Positions 26,736 through 35,241 of a stretch of 64,000 nucleotides of DNA are shown here, in pieces. The notes under the pieces were generated by a model. It ran no database searches. It saw only the letters and a list, made by a program, of their open reading frames with translations, and was not told the origin of the DNA. The stretch spans positions 39,205 to 103,204 of the forward strand of contig CAISRB010000017.1 in assembly GCA_903887775.1 (NCBI GenBank), in the 5' to 3' direction. Every line of letters begins with the position of its first letter. Positions within the stretch are counted from its first letter, which is position 1. Source of the DNA: an uncultured Bacteroidales bacterium (GTDB taxonomy: Bacteria > Bacteroidota > Bacteroidia > Bacteroidales > FEN-979). The translations under genes were made by a program, and so were the position numbers.

Positions 26736-27849
26736 TTTACTGCTGATTTCATGCTTGTTTCATGTATCAGCCCAGCCCGAATCAGCCGGCTGCTGGCCAT
26801 CTTACAGGGGAGACCCCCGGCTGACAGGCTTTTCCGACGCAGTCATCCACCCTCCATTAAAATTATTATGGACTTTTAAAACCACCGATGCGATCAAGTC
26901 ATCGGCGGTAATCTGCAAGGGCGATATCTATATCGGTTGCGATGATGGCTATATTTACGCCCTTACCGGGGATGGCCGGCTCAAATGGAAGTTCAAAACA
27001 GGCACAAGCATTGAAGCTCCTCCCCTTTTGCTGAACGGGATTGTTTACACCGGTTCAATGGAGGGCATAATATATGCGCTGGACGCAGGCAGCGGGGAGT
27101 TGAAATGGAAATACATAACCGACGGGCAGATATCGGGCTCCTGCAACTGGGCGCAAGGTCCCGATAAAAAACATTTGCATATCATTGCAGGGAGTTATGA
27201 CTTCATCCTGCATTGCATCGATGCATTGACAGGGAAGGGAATATGGAAATATTCTACAGGGAATTACATCAACGGGACCCCTGCCGTCTCAGGGGAACTG
27301 GCTGTAACCGGTGGCTGCGACGGGTTTCTTCATATTGTTCATACCGGGACAGGACTACTCGAAAAAAAGATCAGTATGGAAACCTATATACCTGCCTCTG
27401 CTGCCATCAATGGGGATAAGGCTTATCTCGGGAATTACGACGGCGCGTTTTTTTGTGTTGATCTGAAAACGGGGAAAACGATCTGGAAAAAGAAAGCAGA
27501 TGGTCCTTTTGTTGCCTCTCCTTCGATAGGGGCGGGTAAGGTAGTATGTGCAACCCAGAATAAATATGTATACTGCTTTGATGCAAGGACCGGGGATGTG
27601 GTATGGAAAAACAGGGCGAGAGGTAAAATTGACTCTTCCCCTGTCATTGCAGGTAAGCTTGTGTTCATTGCCTCGTCAGACGGACGCTTGAGATTGATCG
27701 ACCTTCAAACCGGTTCGGAGAGCTGGACTTATGAGATCGGCAGCGCTCTGAGCGGGACTCCTGCCGTTACCAGTGATCTTGTAGTTATTGGAGCCGAAGA
27801 CGGCACTGTTTATGCCTTTGGGCCTGAGAAAGTAAAAACGAAAAAATGA
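26713..27849 (+). CDS. Secreted PQQ-like beta-propeller protein (propeller 5)
   Basis: The 378-residue protein has a signal peptide (LLLISCLFHVSAQ) and the family start motif CWPSYRGDPRLTG. It then has well-formed BamB-like blades: ALTGDGRLKWKFKTG, ALDAGSGELKWKY, CIDALTGKGIWKY, CVDLKTGKTIWKKK, CFDARTGDVVWKN and LIDLQTGSESWTY. It is more regular than propellers 1-4. It overlaps the flavoprotein gene by 23 bp and shares an ATGA overlap with the downstream glycosyltransferase, so it is firmly in that operon. It is predicted to be periplasmic. This places a propeller next to both the membrane and the soluble redox parts of the region. Confidence 0.87.
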   Translation: MKRGGILSLLLISCLFHVSAQPESAGCWPSYRGDPRLTGFSDAVIHPPLKLLWTFKTTDAIKSSAVICKGDIYIGCDDGYIYALTGDGRLKWKFKTGTSIEAPPLLLNGIVYTGSMEGIIYALDAGSGELKWKYITDGQISGSCNWAQGPDKKHLHIIAGSYDFILHCIDALTGKGIWKYSTGNYINGTPAVSGELAVTGGCDGFLHIVHTGTGLLEKKISMETYIPASAAINGDKAYLGNYDGAFFCVDLKTGKTIWKKKADGPFVASPSIGAGKVVCATQNKYVYCFDARTGDVVWKNRARGKIDSSPVIAGKLVFIASSDGRLRLIDLQTGSESWTYEIGSALSGTPAVTSDLVVIGAEDGTVYAFGPEKVKTKK

Positions 27850-29129
27850 AAATTGTCAACATAGTCCCCGGTTTCGGAGGTACATTTTACTGCGGGAACT
27901 GCCTGCGTGATTCAGGTTTTGCAAATGCCCTGCGCAAGGCAGGCCACGATGCCATGATCCTGCCGGTATACCTGCCTCTGACGATCAACGGAGACATCCA
28001 TGATACGCCTGTGTTTTACGGTGCAGTAAATATTTACCTGAAGCAGGTTTTCCCTCTCCTCCGCCATATGCCGTTATGGATGGAGCATATGCTGAATTCT
28101 TCACCTCTGCTTAAGCTTGCAGCAAGCAAAGCCGGTTCCACGAGGGCCCAGGGACTCGAAGAACTCACCGAATCGATGCTGATGGGAAAAGAGGGGAAAC
28201 AGGGAAAGGAACTTGACGAGCTGGTCCATTTTCTTAAACACGATGTGAAGCCCGACGTGGTTCATTTTTCAAATGCTTTGCTGCTCGGGATGGCCCGTCA
28301 GATCAGGGAAGAAATAGGTGTGCCTGTAGTTTGCTCACTTCAGGATGAAGACGTTTGGGTGGATGCAATGAATGAACCTTATCCGGAGAAGATCTGGGGT
28401 TTGCTGGCCAAAAAAGCAAGCGATGTGGATGCCTTTGTCGCTGTAAGCCATTATTTTGCAGGGGTGATGAAGAAAAAAATGCAACTACCTGATTTGAAGG
28501 TTCATGTTGTTCATATCGGGGTTGATCCCGCAGAGTATGCCTATTATCCTGATCCTCCCGATCCCCCGGCAATAGGTTATTTATCGAGGATTTACGAAGA
28601 AAACGGGTTCGGGATCCTGGTCGATGCATTTATCCTTCTCAAGTCCGGGCCGGGATTTGAAAACCTGCGTTTGAATGCCACGGGCGGCATGACCGGCGAC
28701 GATAAGCCTTTTTTTCAGCAGCAGATGAAGAAACTGCAGAAAGCAGGCCTGGCTAAAGATTTCATTTTACAGGAGGATTTCAGACCCGAAAACCTGGGAT
28801 CTTTCTTTAAATCTGTTTCGGTGATGTCGGTCCCGGTATTAAAGGGCGAAGCTTTCGGGCTTTACCAGCTTGAAGCTCTGGCTTCGGGTGTGCCCCTTGT
28901 ACAGCCTGCCCTGGGAGCTTTCCCCGAGATCATCAGGGAGACGGATGCAGGGCTGTTGTATGAGCCCAACAATGCTGTGGCTCTCGCGGGATGCCTTGCT
29001 TCCCTTTTAAATGACAGGGACAGGCTGATCCGTTTCAGGGCAAATGGCCGTAAAGCTGTGGAAGAGAAGTTTGAGTGCAGCTCGCTTACCGGGAAAATGA
29101 TCGAGGTTTATAAAAAGATAAGCCGGTGA
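27846..29129 (+). CDS. GT4-family glycosyltransferase
   Basis: The 427-residue protein has the two-domain GT-B fold pattern. The N-terminal domain starts IVNIVPGFGGTFYCGNC, where GGT would hold the acceptor side. The C-terminal domain has the donor-binding EX7E-type region KGEAFGLYQLEALASGVPLVQP. AVSHYFAGVMKKK and VVHIGVDPAEY are typical of the inter-domain region. It transfers a sugar from a nucleotide donor; the acceptor is not deducible. Its ATG overlaps the propeller 5 stop (ATGA), and it precedes the ABC exporter genes, so a cell-envelope role is plausible but unproven. Confidence 0.85.
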   Translation: MKIVNIVPGFGGTFYCGNCLRDSGFANALRKAGHDAMILPVYLPLTINGDIHDTPVFYGAVNIYLKQVFPLLRHMPLWMEHMLNSSPLLKLAASKAGSTRAQGLEELTESMLMGKEGKQGKELDELVHFLKHDVKPDVVHFSNALLLGMARQIREEIGVPVVCSLQDEDVWVDAMNEPYPEKIWGLLAKKASDVDAFVAVSHYFAGVMKKKMQLPDLKVHVVHIGVDPAEYAYYPDPPDPPAIGYLSRIYEENGFGILVDAFILLKSGPGFENLRLNATGGMTGDDKPFFQQQMKKLQKAGLAKDFILQEDFRPENLGSFFKSVSVMSVPVLKGEAFGLYQLEALASGVPLVQPALGAFPEIIRETDAGLLYEPNNAVALAGCLASLLNDRDRLIRFRANGRKAVEEKFECSSLTGKMIEVYKKISR

Positions 29130-29133
29130 ATGT

Positions 29134-29180
29134 GTTCCGTTGCGGCCCCGCCTGCGAAGCAAGCGGGGCCGCAACGGAAC
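29134..29180. repeat. Perfect 18-bp stem hairpin between glycosyltransferase and ABC genes
   Basis: GTTCCGTTGCGGCCCCGC (29134-29151) is exactly complementary to 29163-29180, with an 11-nt loop. The stem is very GC-rich and begins 4 bp after the glycosyltransferase stop. No T-run follows, so simple termination is doubtful; it may protect the upstream mRNA or reduce read-through to the exporter genes. Confidence 0.85.
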
Positions 29181-29225
29181 CTGATGCCAGCACGGAATTT
29201 CCATCTGATATTAAATGTTTATTCA

Positions 29226-29918
29226 ATGATTGCAGAACTTCAGGATATAAAAAAACATTATAATCAGGCCCTGTCGGGCAGGCAGAAACCGGTACTCGAC
29301 GGCGTTTCACTTCAGATCGGTGAAAACGAATCCATTGCGGTAACCGGTCCGTCGGGTTCCGGGAAAACCACACTTTTAAATATACTGGGTACACTCGACA
29401 GGCCGGATTCAGGAACAGTAATACTGAACGGGATGAGTGTTCCCAAACTTAATGAATCTGAACTTGCCCGCCTGCGCAATGGTTTTATAGGTTTTGTGTT
29501 CCAGCTCCATTTTCTTTTACCCCAGCTCAGCCTGATTGAGAATGTGTTGCTGCCTTTGATGCCTTTGCATGATAAGCTGGCACGCAGGGCCGGGCGTGAG
29601 AGGGCGATGCGCCTCATTGAGCGGATGGGCTTACAGGACATGATCAACCAGAAACCATCCGGGCTTTCGGTCGGTGAGTGTCAGAGGGCGGCAGTTGTAA
29701 GAGCACTTGTGAACAAACCAGGCCTGCTTCTGGCCGACGAACCGACAGGTTCTCTGGATACGGAAACTGCCGCCCGGCTGGGCATCCTGCTTTCCGAACT
29801 GAAAAAGGAAGAAAGGATCTCAATGGTAGTTGTGACACACTCGCCTGAACTGGCAGCCCGTATGGATAAAATTTTCAGGCTGGGGTCAGGAAAACTACTG
29901 CCAATCAACAAAGCATGA
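29226..29918 (+). CDS. ABC transporter ATP-binding protein, LolD/MacB-type
   Basis: I use ATG 29226 (230 residues) because the frame upstream, from ATG 29130, reads through the hairpin and does not resemble ABC proteins. Motifs are Walker A GPSGSGKTT, Q-loop FVFQLHFLLPQLS, signature LSVGECQRAA and Walker B LLLADEPTGSLD followed by VVVTHS. The signature has Val where Gly is usual (LSGGE). These ATPases power FtsX-type permeases in lipoprotein release, export of small molecules or cell-wall hydrolase control. The stop overlaps the permease start (ATGA), giving obligate coupling. Confidence 0.9.
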   Translation: MIAELQDIKKHYNQALSGRQKPVLDGVSLQIGENESIAVTGPSGSGKTTLLNILGTLDRPDSGTVILNGMSVPKLNESELARLRNGFIGFVFQLHFLLPQLSLIENVLLPLMPLHDKLARRAGRERAMRLIERMGLQDMINQKPSGLSVGECQRAAVVRALVNKPGLLLADEPTGSLDTETAARLGILLSELKKEERISMVVVTHSPELAARMDKIFRLGSGKLLPINKA

Positions 29919-32900
29919 ATTTCACCAGGCTGATAATCCGTGATTTTGAGCACTACAGGAAAGCTTTTCTGGCTGTTCTTGCAGGAACGCTTGTAAGCAC
30001 TGCAGTCCTTACCGGAGCTCTTATGCTGGGCGACTCGGTGAAATTCAGCCTGCAAAGGCTCACAAACATCCGCCTCGGAAATATACGTTATGCCCTTCAT
30101 CCCCAGGGCCGGTATTTCCGCCAGGATATAGCCGGTGATCTAAGCATAAAAACAGGCAGCCTGGTTGCCCCGGTATTGCTATCCGAAGGAATGGCGGTTA
30201 ACCCTGAAAACAATAAAAGGATCAACCGTTTTCAGCTTGTGGGAATCGACCGCCGTTTTACCGGTTTCTGGATAAAAAAGCCCCCCTGCCCCGACTCAAA
30301 CACGGCAGTCATCAGCAGGAATACTGCAGACAAACTGGGTCTGAAACCCGGAGACGATATACTTATAAGAGTTTCAGGGCAGGGAATGGCTCCTGCCAAT
30401 GCCCCATTTGGTGCAGAAAAATCGCCTGTGAAAGTTTCAAGGTTCAGGGTCAGGGCTATTGCCGATGACGGGGAGATGGGCCGTTTCAGCCTGAACGCAA
30501 ACCAGGCAGCCCCTTTTAATGTGTTTATTCCGATTGACAAGATGGGTGGGATGCTTGATCTGAAAGGCATGGCGAATGTTCTGCTGGCTGCTGAAGAGAC
30601 TGCAGCAATATATTCACCCGACAGCCTTTTCCGGCTTTTATGGAAACCCGGAGATGCAGGATTGAACATACATTCTCGGGGAAAGGACTCAGCTAATGAA
30701 ATTACCTCAGGCCGCATCTTTATTGACGATCAAACAGCAGCTGCTATCAAGTCTGTTCTTCCAGGCAGCCAGGCTTTCCTGACATACCTCGTAAATTCAT
30801 TTTCATCTAAAGGCCGCTCAACACCATATTCTTTTATCACCGCGGCTCCGCCGGACTTCCTGGGACAGGATCCGGGCCGTGATGGCATTATTATTAATTC
30901 CTGGCTGGCACAAGACCTTCAGGTAAAGCAGGGTGATTCCCTGAGGTTGAAATATTTCACGATGGGAAATCACCGGCAGTTAGCGGAAGACAGTTCGGTT
31001 TTCGTCGTCTGCCGGGTGCTGCCCATGCAGGATGCAATCTGGGATCCTTCACTGATGCCCGCCTTCCCCGGTATGTCGGATGCAGGAAATTGCCGCGACT
31101 GGGAAACCGGAGCCCCTGTTGACCTTAAAAAGATCAGGAATAAAGATGAGGAATACTGGAAGCAATACCGGGGAACTCCAAAAGCTTTCATTTCGCTGGC
31201 AAGCGGACAAAAACTCTGGGCCAATCCCTTTGGGAACCTTACTTCCATCCGCTTTTCATCCGGCAGAAAAAATCCGGACTCAACAGAAGCGGCCATCATG
31301 AAGAAGATCAGCCCAGGCCGGCTGGGCCTGGCTTTTACCCCGGTATATCAGGAAGGCAGGAACTCAGCATCCAATTCAACAGATTTCGGCGAACTGTTTC
31401 TCAGCCTGGGGGTTTTTATCATACTTGCCGCTCTTCTGTTGCTTGCTCTCTTATTTTCTCTCCACATCCGGACCAGGATAAAGGAATCAGGGGTATTATC
31501 TGCAATCGGTTTCAAAAAACGACAGATCTTTCGCATCCTTTTCACCGAAAGCCTTATTCTCGCGACAGCAGGCGGGCTCACCGGGGCCCTGGCCGGTATT
31601 TTGTATAACCGGCTTATGCTTCTCGGCCTGAATACGATCTGGCAGGATGCCGTAGGTACAGCAACCCTGGTCATGAAAATCAGATTGTCGACAATTATTC
31701 TTGGGGCTGTGTCAGGGATTTTAACGTCAGTTCCGGTGATGCTCGTGATACTGTACAGCAAGCTCAGGAAACCTGCATGGTTGAGGGCTCATTCAGTTCA
31801 CTTCATCCACGAACTTAAAGAAAAGAATAAAATAAAAATCAGCGCATTCTCAGCTATCCTGCTTTGCATGGCAGCTTTTAGCCTGATTTCATATCTTCTG
31901 TCGGGTTCAGGAATTAACAACACATCTCTTTTTCTTATAGCCGGGGCCCTGATTCTAGCCTCCGGATCTTTTGCATTTTATTCTCTTCTGATCAGGATAT
32001 CGATAACAACGAAACCTGAAGGCAGTCTCATTTACCATGCTTTCAAAAATGCAGCCCTGAAAAAAAGCCGTACAATGTCGGTAATGGTCTTGCTTGCCCT
32101 GGGCATTTTCAGCATATTTATCACGGCAGCCAACCGAAGGACTTTTTATGGATCGGAAAATGACCGGCATTCCGGAACAGGCGGATTTCTTTTTTGGGCT
32201 GAGACCAGCATACCCCTGCGTTACGATCCCTCATCTCCTGAGGGGCAAAAGGAATATGCCCTTCAGGACCAGTCCCGGATACGGAAAATAAAAATTACAG
32301 CAATGCAAAGGCTTGAAGGAGATGATGCCAGCTGCCTTAACCTGAACCAGGCTGCACATCCGGCAATACTCGGTATCCCTTCAGAAACTTTTCAAAAGAG
32401 GGGATCATTCAGCTTTCTTGAGCTGCTCCCCGGGATTGACCCTGATAAACCCTGGACTGCTCTTCAAAAAACCCTGGGTACGGGAATCATACCGGCTTAT
32501 GCCGACCAGACTGTAATCACCTGGGGGCTTCAGAAAAAAATCGGGGATACTATATTTTATCCGGGGGCAAATGGAGAAAAAACAGGGCTTAAACTCATGG
32601 GCGGGCTCGATAATTCAATATTCCAGGGTTACCTGTTGGTGTCGGACAGCCTTTTTCGTATCCATTTTTCCCAGGTCGGCGGCTTTAAAAACTTTCTTAT
32701 CGACAGGCCTTCCTCTTCCACAAACACCATGTCTGAAACAATTGAATCGGATTTCCGGGATTATGGTATGGCCCTTACCCGGACTTCTGAAAAGCTTGCC
32801 TCATTCAATTCGGTTGAAAATACATACCTCTCAGTTTTCATGCTGCTTGGCGGACTTGGGGTGATCATGGGAATTTTCGGGCTTGGTCTTGTTCTTCTCA

Positions 32901-33208
32901 GGAATATGCTCGAACGAAAAAATGAGCTTGCTTTATACATGGCACTTGGATATAAGCGAAACTTTATCCTGAAACTGGTGATAACGGAGTATTTGGGGAT
33001 ACTCTTTGCCGGGACGGGTTTGGGAATACTATCCGCTTCAGCAGCTATTCTTCCCTCCCTCCTTTCTCCTGGGTTTCATCTACCGGGCGTGTTTTTACTT
33101 CTGATGGTGCTGGTTTTCCTGCTCAATGGGGTCCTCTGGGTTTGGCTGCCAGCCAGCAGAGTTGTTAACCGGAAAACCGCCATAAGATATCAGATGTCTG
33201 ATGACTGA
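29915..33208 (+). CDS. FtsX-type ABC transporter permease (two-module)
   Basis: The 1097-residue protein has an N-terminal helix (AFLAVLAGTLVSTAVLTGALM) and a ~440-residue periplasmic region. A first FtsX helix bundle (~490-620) is followed by a second set of helices (~640-710) and another periplasmic region. The C-terminal FtsX bundle spans ~960-1090 (LLGGLGVIMGIFGLGLVLL, FLLLMVLVFLLNGVLWVW). This layout fits the large MacB/LolCE-like permeases that work as mechanotransmission devices rather than classic channels. It is coupled to the ATPase gene. Neighbouring envelope genes suggest export or lipoprotein handling; the substrate is unknown. Confidence 0.87.
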   Translation: MNFTRLIIRDFEHYRKAFLAVLAGTLVSTAVLTGALMLGDSVKFSLQRLTNIRLGNIRYALHPQGRYFRQDIAGDLSIKTGSLVAPVLLSEGMAVNPENNKRINRFQLVGIDRRFTGFWIKKPPCPDSNTAVISRNTADKLGLKPGDDILIRVSGQGMAPANAPFGAEKSPVKVSRFRVRAIADDGEMGRFSLNANQAAPFNVFIPIDKMGGMLDLKGMANVLLAAEETAAIYSPDSLFRLLWKPGDAGLNIHSRGKDSANEITSGRIFIDDQTAAAIKSVLPGSQAFLTYLVNSFSSKGRSTPYSFITAAPPDFLGQDPGRDGIIINSWLAQDLQVKQGDSLRLKYFTMGNHRQLAEDSSVFVVCRVLPMQDAIWDPSLMPAFPGMSDAGNCRDWETGAPVDLKKIRNKDEEYWKQYRGTPKAFISLASGQKLWANPFGNLTSIRFSSGRKNPDSTEAAIMKKISPGRLGLAFTPVYQEGRNSASNSTDFGELFLSLGVFIILAALLLLALLFSLHIRTRIKESGVLSAIGFKKRQIFRILFTESLILATAGGLTGALAGILYNRLMLLGLNTIWQDAVGTATLVMKIRLSTIILGAVSGILTSVPVMLVILYSKLRKPAWLRAHSVHFIHELKEKNKIKISAFSAILLCMAAFSLISYLLSGSGINNTSLFLIAGALILASGSFAFYSLLIRISITTKPEGSLIYHAFKNAALKKSRTMSVMVLLALGIFSIFITAANRRTFYGSENDRHSGTGGFLFWAETSIPLRYDPSSPEGQKEYALQDQSRIRKIKITAMQRLEGDDASCLNLNQAAHPAILGIPSETFQKRGSFSFLELLPGIDPDKPWTALQKTLGTGIIPAYADQTVITWGLQKKIGDTIFYPGANGEKTGLKLMGGLDNSIFQGYLLVSDSLFRIHFSQVGGFKNFLIDRPSSSTNTMSETIESDFRDYGMALTRTSEKLASFNSVENTYLSVFMLLGGLGVIMGIFGLGLVLLRNMLERKNELALYMALGYKRNFILKLVITEYLGILFAGTGLGILSASAAILPSLLSPGFHLPGVFLLLMVLVFLLNGVLWVWLPASRVVNRKTAIRYQMSDD

Positions 33209-33226
33209 TTTCATCATTTTTTTTCG

Positions 33227-33234
33227 TACCTTTG
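33227..33234 (+). promoter_or_regulatory. -7 promoter motif for bipA
   Basis: TACCTTTG followed by CA matches TAnnTTTG, 104 bp before the GTPase start and 19 bp after the permease stop, so the GTPase gene has its own promoter and a ~95-nt leader. Confidence 0.65.
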
Positions 33235-33337
33235 CACCCCCAAACTTAAAACCACAGTCCTGATCCAGCAAGCATGGTTTGTCGCTCTTCGGCGGGATTG
33301 TTTATTTATCATCTCAGGATGATCAGATTGAATAACT

Positions 33338-35143
33338 ATGCCAGACATCAGAAATATTGCAATTATTGCCCATGTTGACCATGGAAAGACCACCCTGGTC
33401 GACCGTATTTTGTACCAGGTTCACCTGTTCCGTGCCAACCAGCAGATGGGCGACCTGATCCTTGATTCGAACGACCTCGAAAGGGAAAGAGGGATCACAA
33501 TCCTGTCGAAAAATGTATCTGTAAGGTATAAGGGGGTCAAAATCAATATCATTGATACGCCGGGCCACTCCGATTTCGGAGGGGAAGTCGAAAGAGTCCT
33601 TAACATGGCCGACGGTGTACTGCTGCTTGTTGATGCTTTTGAAGGCCCCATGCCACAGACCAGGTTTGTCCTGGATAAAGCCCTTGAACTTGGTAAGATC
33701 CCGATTGTTGTGATCAATAAGGTGGATAAACCCAACTGTTCTCCCGACGAAGTTCATGAAGCTGTGTTCGAGCTTATGTTCAGCCTCGATGCAACCGAGC
33801 AGCAGCTGAATTTTCCCACTGTGTACGGGTCCTCAAAACAGGGATGGATGAGTGACGACTGGAGAAAGCCAACAACTGATATATCCTATCTCCTTGACAC
33901 CATTATCAGCCATATTCCTCCCCCTGCCACAGCTCCGGGTACACTTCAGCTTCAAATCAGTTCACTTGATTATTCTTCTTATGTAGGGCGGATTGCGGTA
34001 GGCAGGATCTCAAGAGGCTCCGTCAAAGCGGGCGACAGTGTATCTCTCGTAAAAAATGACGGGACCATACTCAAATCAGTCGTCAAGGAACTATACCTTT
34101 TTGAAGGACTGAGCAAGGAAAAGGTGAAATACGAAGTTTTTGCCGGCGAGATCTGCGCTGTTCTCGGCCCCGAGAATTTCGATATCGGCGACACCATTGC
34201 CGATGCCGAAAACCCTGAAGGGCTTAAAAGGATCAGCGTGGACGAACCGACCATGAGCATGGTGTTTACCATCAACAACTCCCCGTTTGCAGGTAAGGAA
34301 GGAACTTACGTGACTTCCCGGCACTTAAGGGACAGACTCTTCCACGAAACCGAAAAAAATCTCGCATTAAGGGTTGAAGAAACAGCTTCCCCCGATACTT
34401 TTAATGTATTTGGAAGAGGGATACTCCACCTCGCCATCCTGGTCGAGACCATGAGACGAGAAGGTTATGAGTTCCAGATGGGACAGCCTAAAATCATTAC
34501 AAGGATGATCGACGGCGTACTTAACGAACCCGTTGAAAACCTGAAAGTACAGGTCCCCGAAGCGTTTTCGGGAAAAGTCATAGAGATCGTGACCAAACGC
34601 AGGGGAGAGATTGTTAACATCGAACCCAAGCGCGACCGGATCACCGTTGAATTCAACATCCCCGCCAGAGGACTTATCGGCATCAGGAATCCAATACTTA
34701 CCGCCACGGAAGGTGAAGCCATCATAGGGCATCGCTTAAAAGGTTTTGAACCCTGGAAAGGCGACATGCAGGGACGTACCAACGGTTCGCTCATTGCAAT
34801 GGAGACCGGTGAAGCAATCACCTATTCCATTGACAAGTTACAGGACAGGGGAAAGTTCTTTATTTCTCCAGGGGAAGAGATTTATGCAGGCCAGGTGATA
34901 GGAGAACATACGCGCGGAAACGATATCATCATCAATGTGATCAAGACCAAGAAACTTTCCAATATGAGGGCGACAGGTTCCGATGACAAAGCTGTTATTT
35001 ACCCTCCCATAAAGTTCTCGCTTGAGGAAGCTATGGAATATATACAGGGCGACGAATACACCGAGGTAACCCCCAAATCAATCAGGATCCGCAAGATCAT
35101 TCTCGACGAGATCGAACGCAAGCGCGCAGAAAAGAAGGCATGA
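33338..35143 (+). CDS. typA: Ribosome-associated translational GTPase BipA/TypA
   Basis: The 601-residue protein has all G motifs: AHVDHGKT (11-18), RERGITI, DTPGHSDFGGEVER and VINKVDKP. Domain II and EF-G-like domains III/V follow, and a C-terminal domain is typical of BipA (QGRTNGSLIAMETGEA, GDEYTEVTPKSIRIRK). The length equals that of E. coli BipA. It binds ribosomes and helps 50S assembly, especially at low temperature or under stress. A promoter motif at 33227 drives it. No close functional neighbour; the cold-shock gene at 37573 lies nearby, but this may be chance. Confidence 0.95.
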   Translation: MPDIRNIAIIAHVDHGKTTLVDRILYQVHLFRANQQMGDLILDSNDLERERGITILSKNVSVRYKGVKINIIDTPGHSDFGGEVERVLNMADGVLLLVDAFEGPMPQTRFVLDKALELGKIPIVVINKVDKPNCSPDEVHEAVFELMFSLDATEQQLNFPTVYGSSKQGWMSDDWRKPTTDISYLLDTIISHIPPPATAPGTLQLQISSLDYSSYVGRIAVGRISRGSVKAGDSVSLVKNDGTILKSVVKELYLFEGLSKEKVKYEVFAGEICAVLGPENFDIGDTIADAENPEGLKRISVDEPTMSMVFTINNSPFAGKEGTYVTSRHLRDRLFHETEKNLALRVEETASPDTFNVFGRGILHLAILVETMRREGYEFQMGQPKIITRMIDGVLNEPVENLKVQVPEAFSGKVIEIVTKRRGEIVNIEPKRDRITVEFNIPARGLIGIRNPILTATEGEAIIGHRLKGFEPWKGDMQGRTNGSLIAMETGEAITYSIDKLQDRGKFFISPGEEIYAGQVIGEHTRGNDIIINVIKTKKLSNMRATGSDDKAVIYPPIKFSLEEAMEYIQGDEYTEVTPKSIRIRKIILDEIERKRAEKKA

Positions 35144-35145
35144 GC

Positions 35146-35215
35146 CATGAGCCGGATCGCAAGACACCTGCCACTCATCGCTCTTCACTCATCACTTGTC
35201 CCATTTCTTCTTACC
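35146..35215. repeat. Degenerate short-period repeats between typA and GH3 gene
   Basis: GAGCCATGAGCC (from 35147) and ACTCATCGCTCTTCACTCATCACT (35172-35195) are short-period imperfect repeats like those at 5881 and 63800. A TACCTTTG promoter motif (35212-35219) follows directly and serves the GH3 gene 23 bp downstream. Confidence 0.6.
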
Positions 35216-35241
35216 TTTGATTGTTCTCACAATTAAACAGT

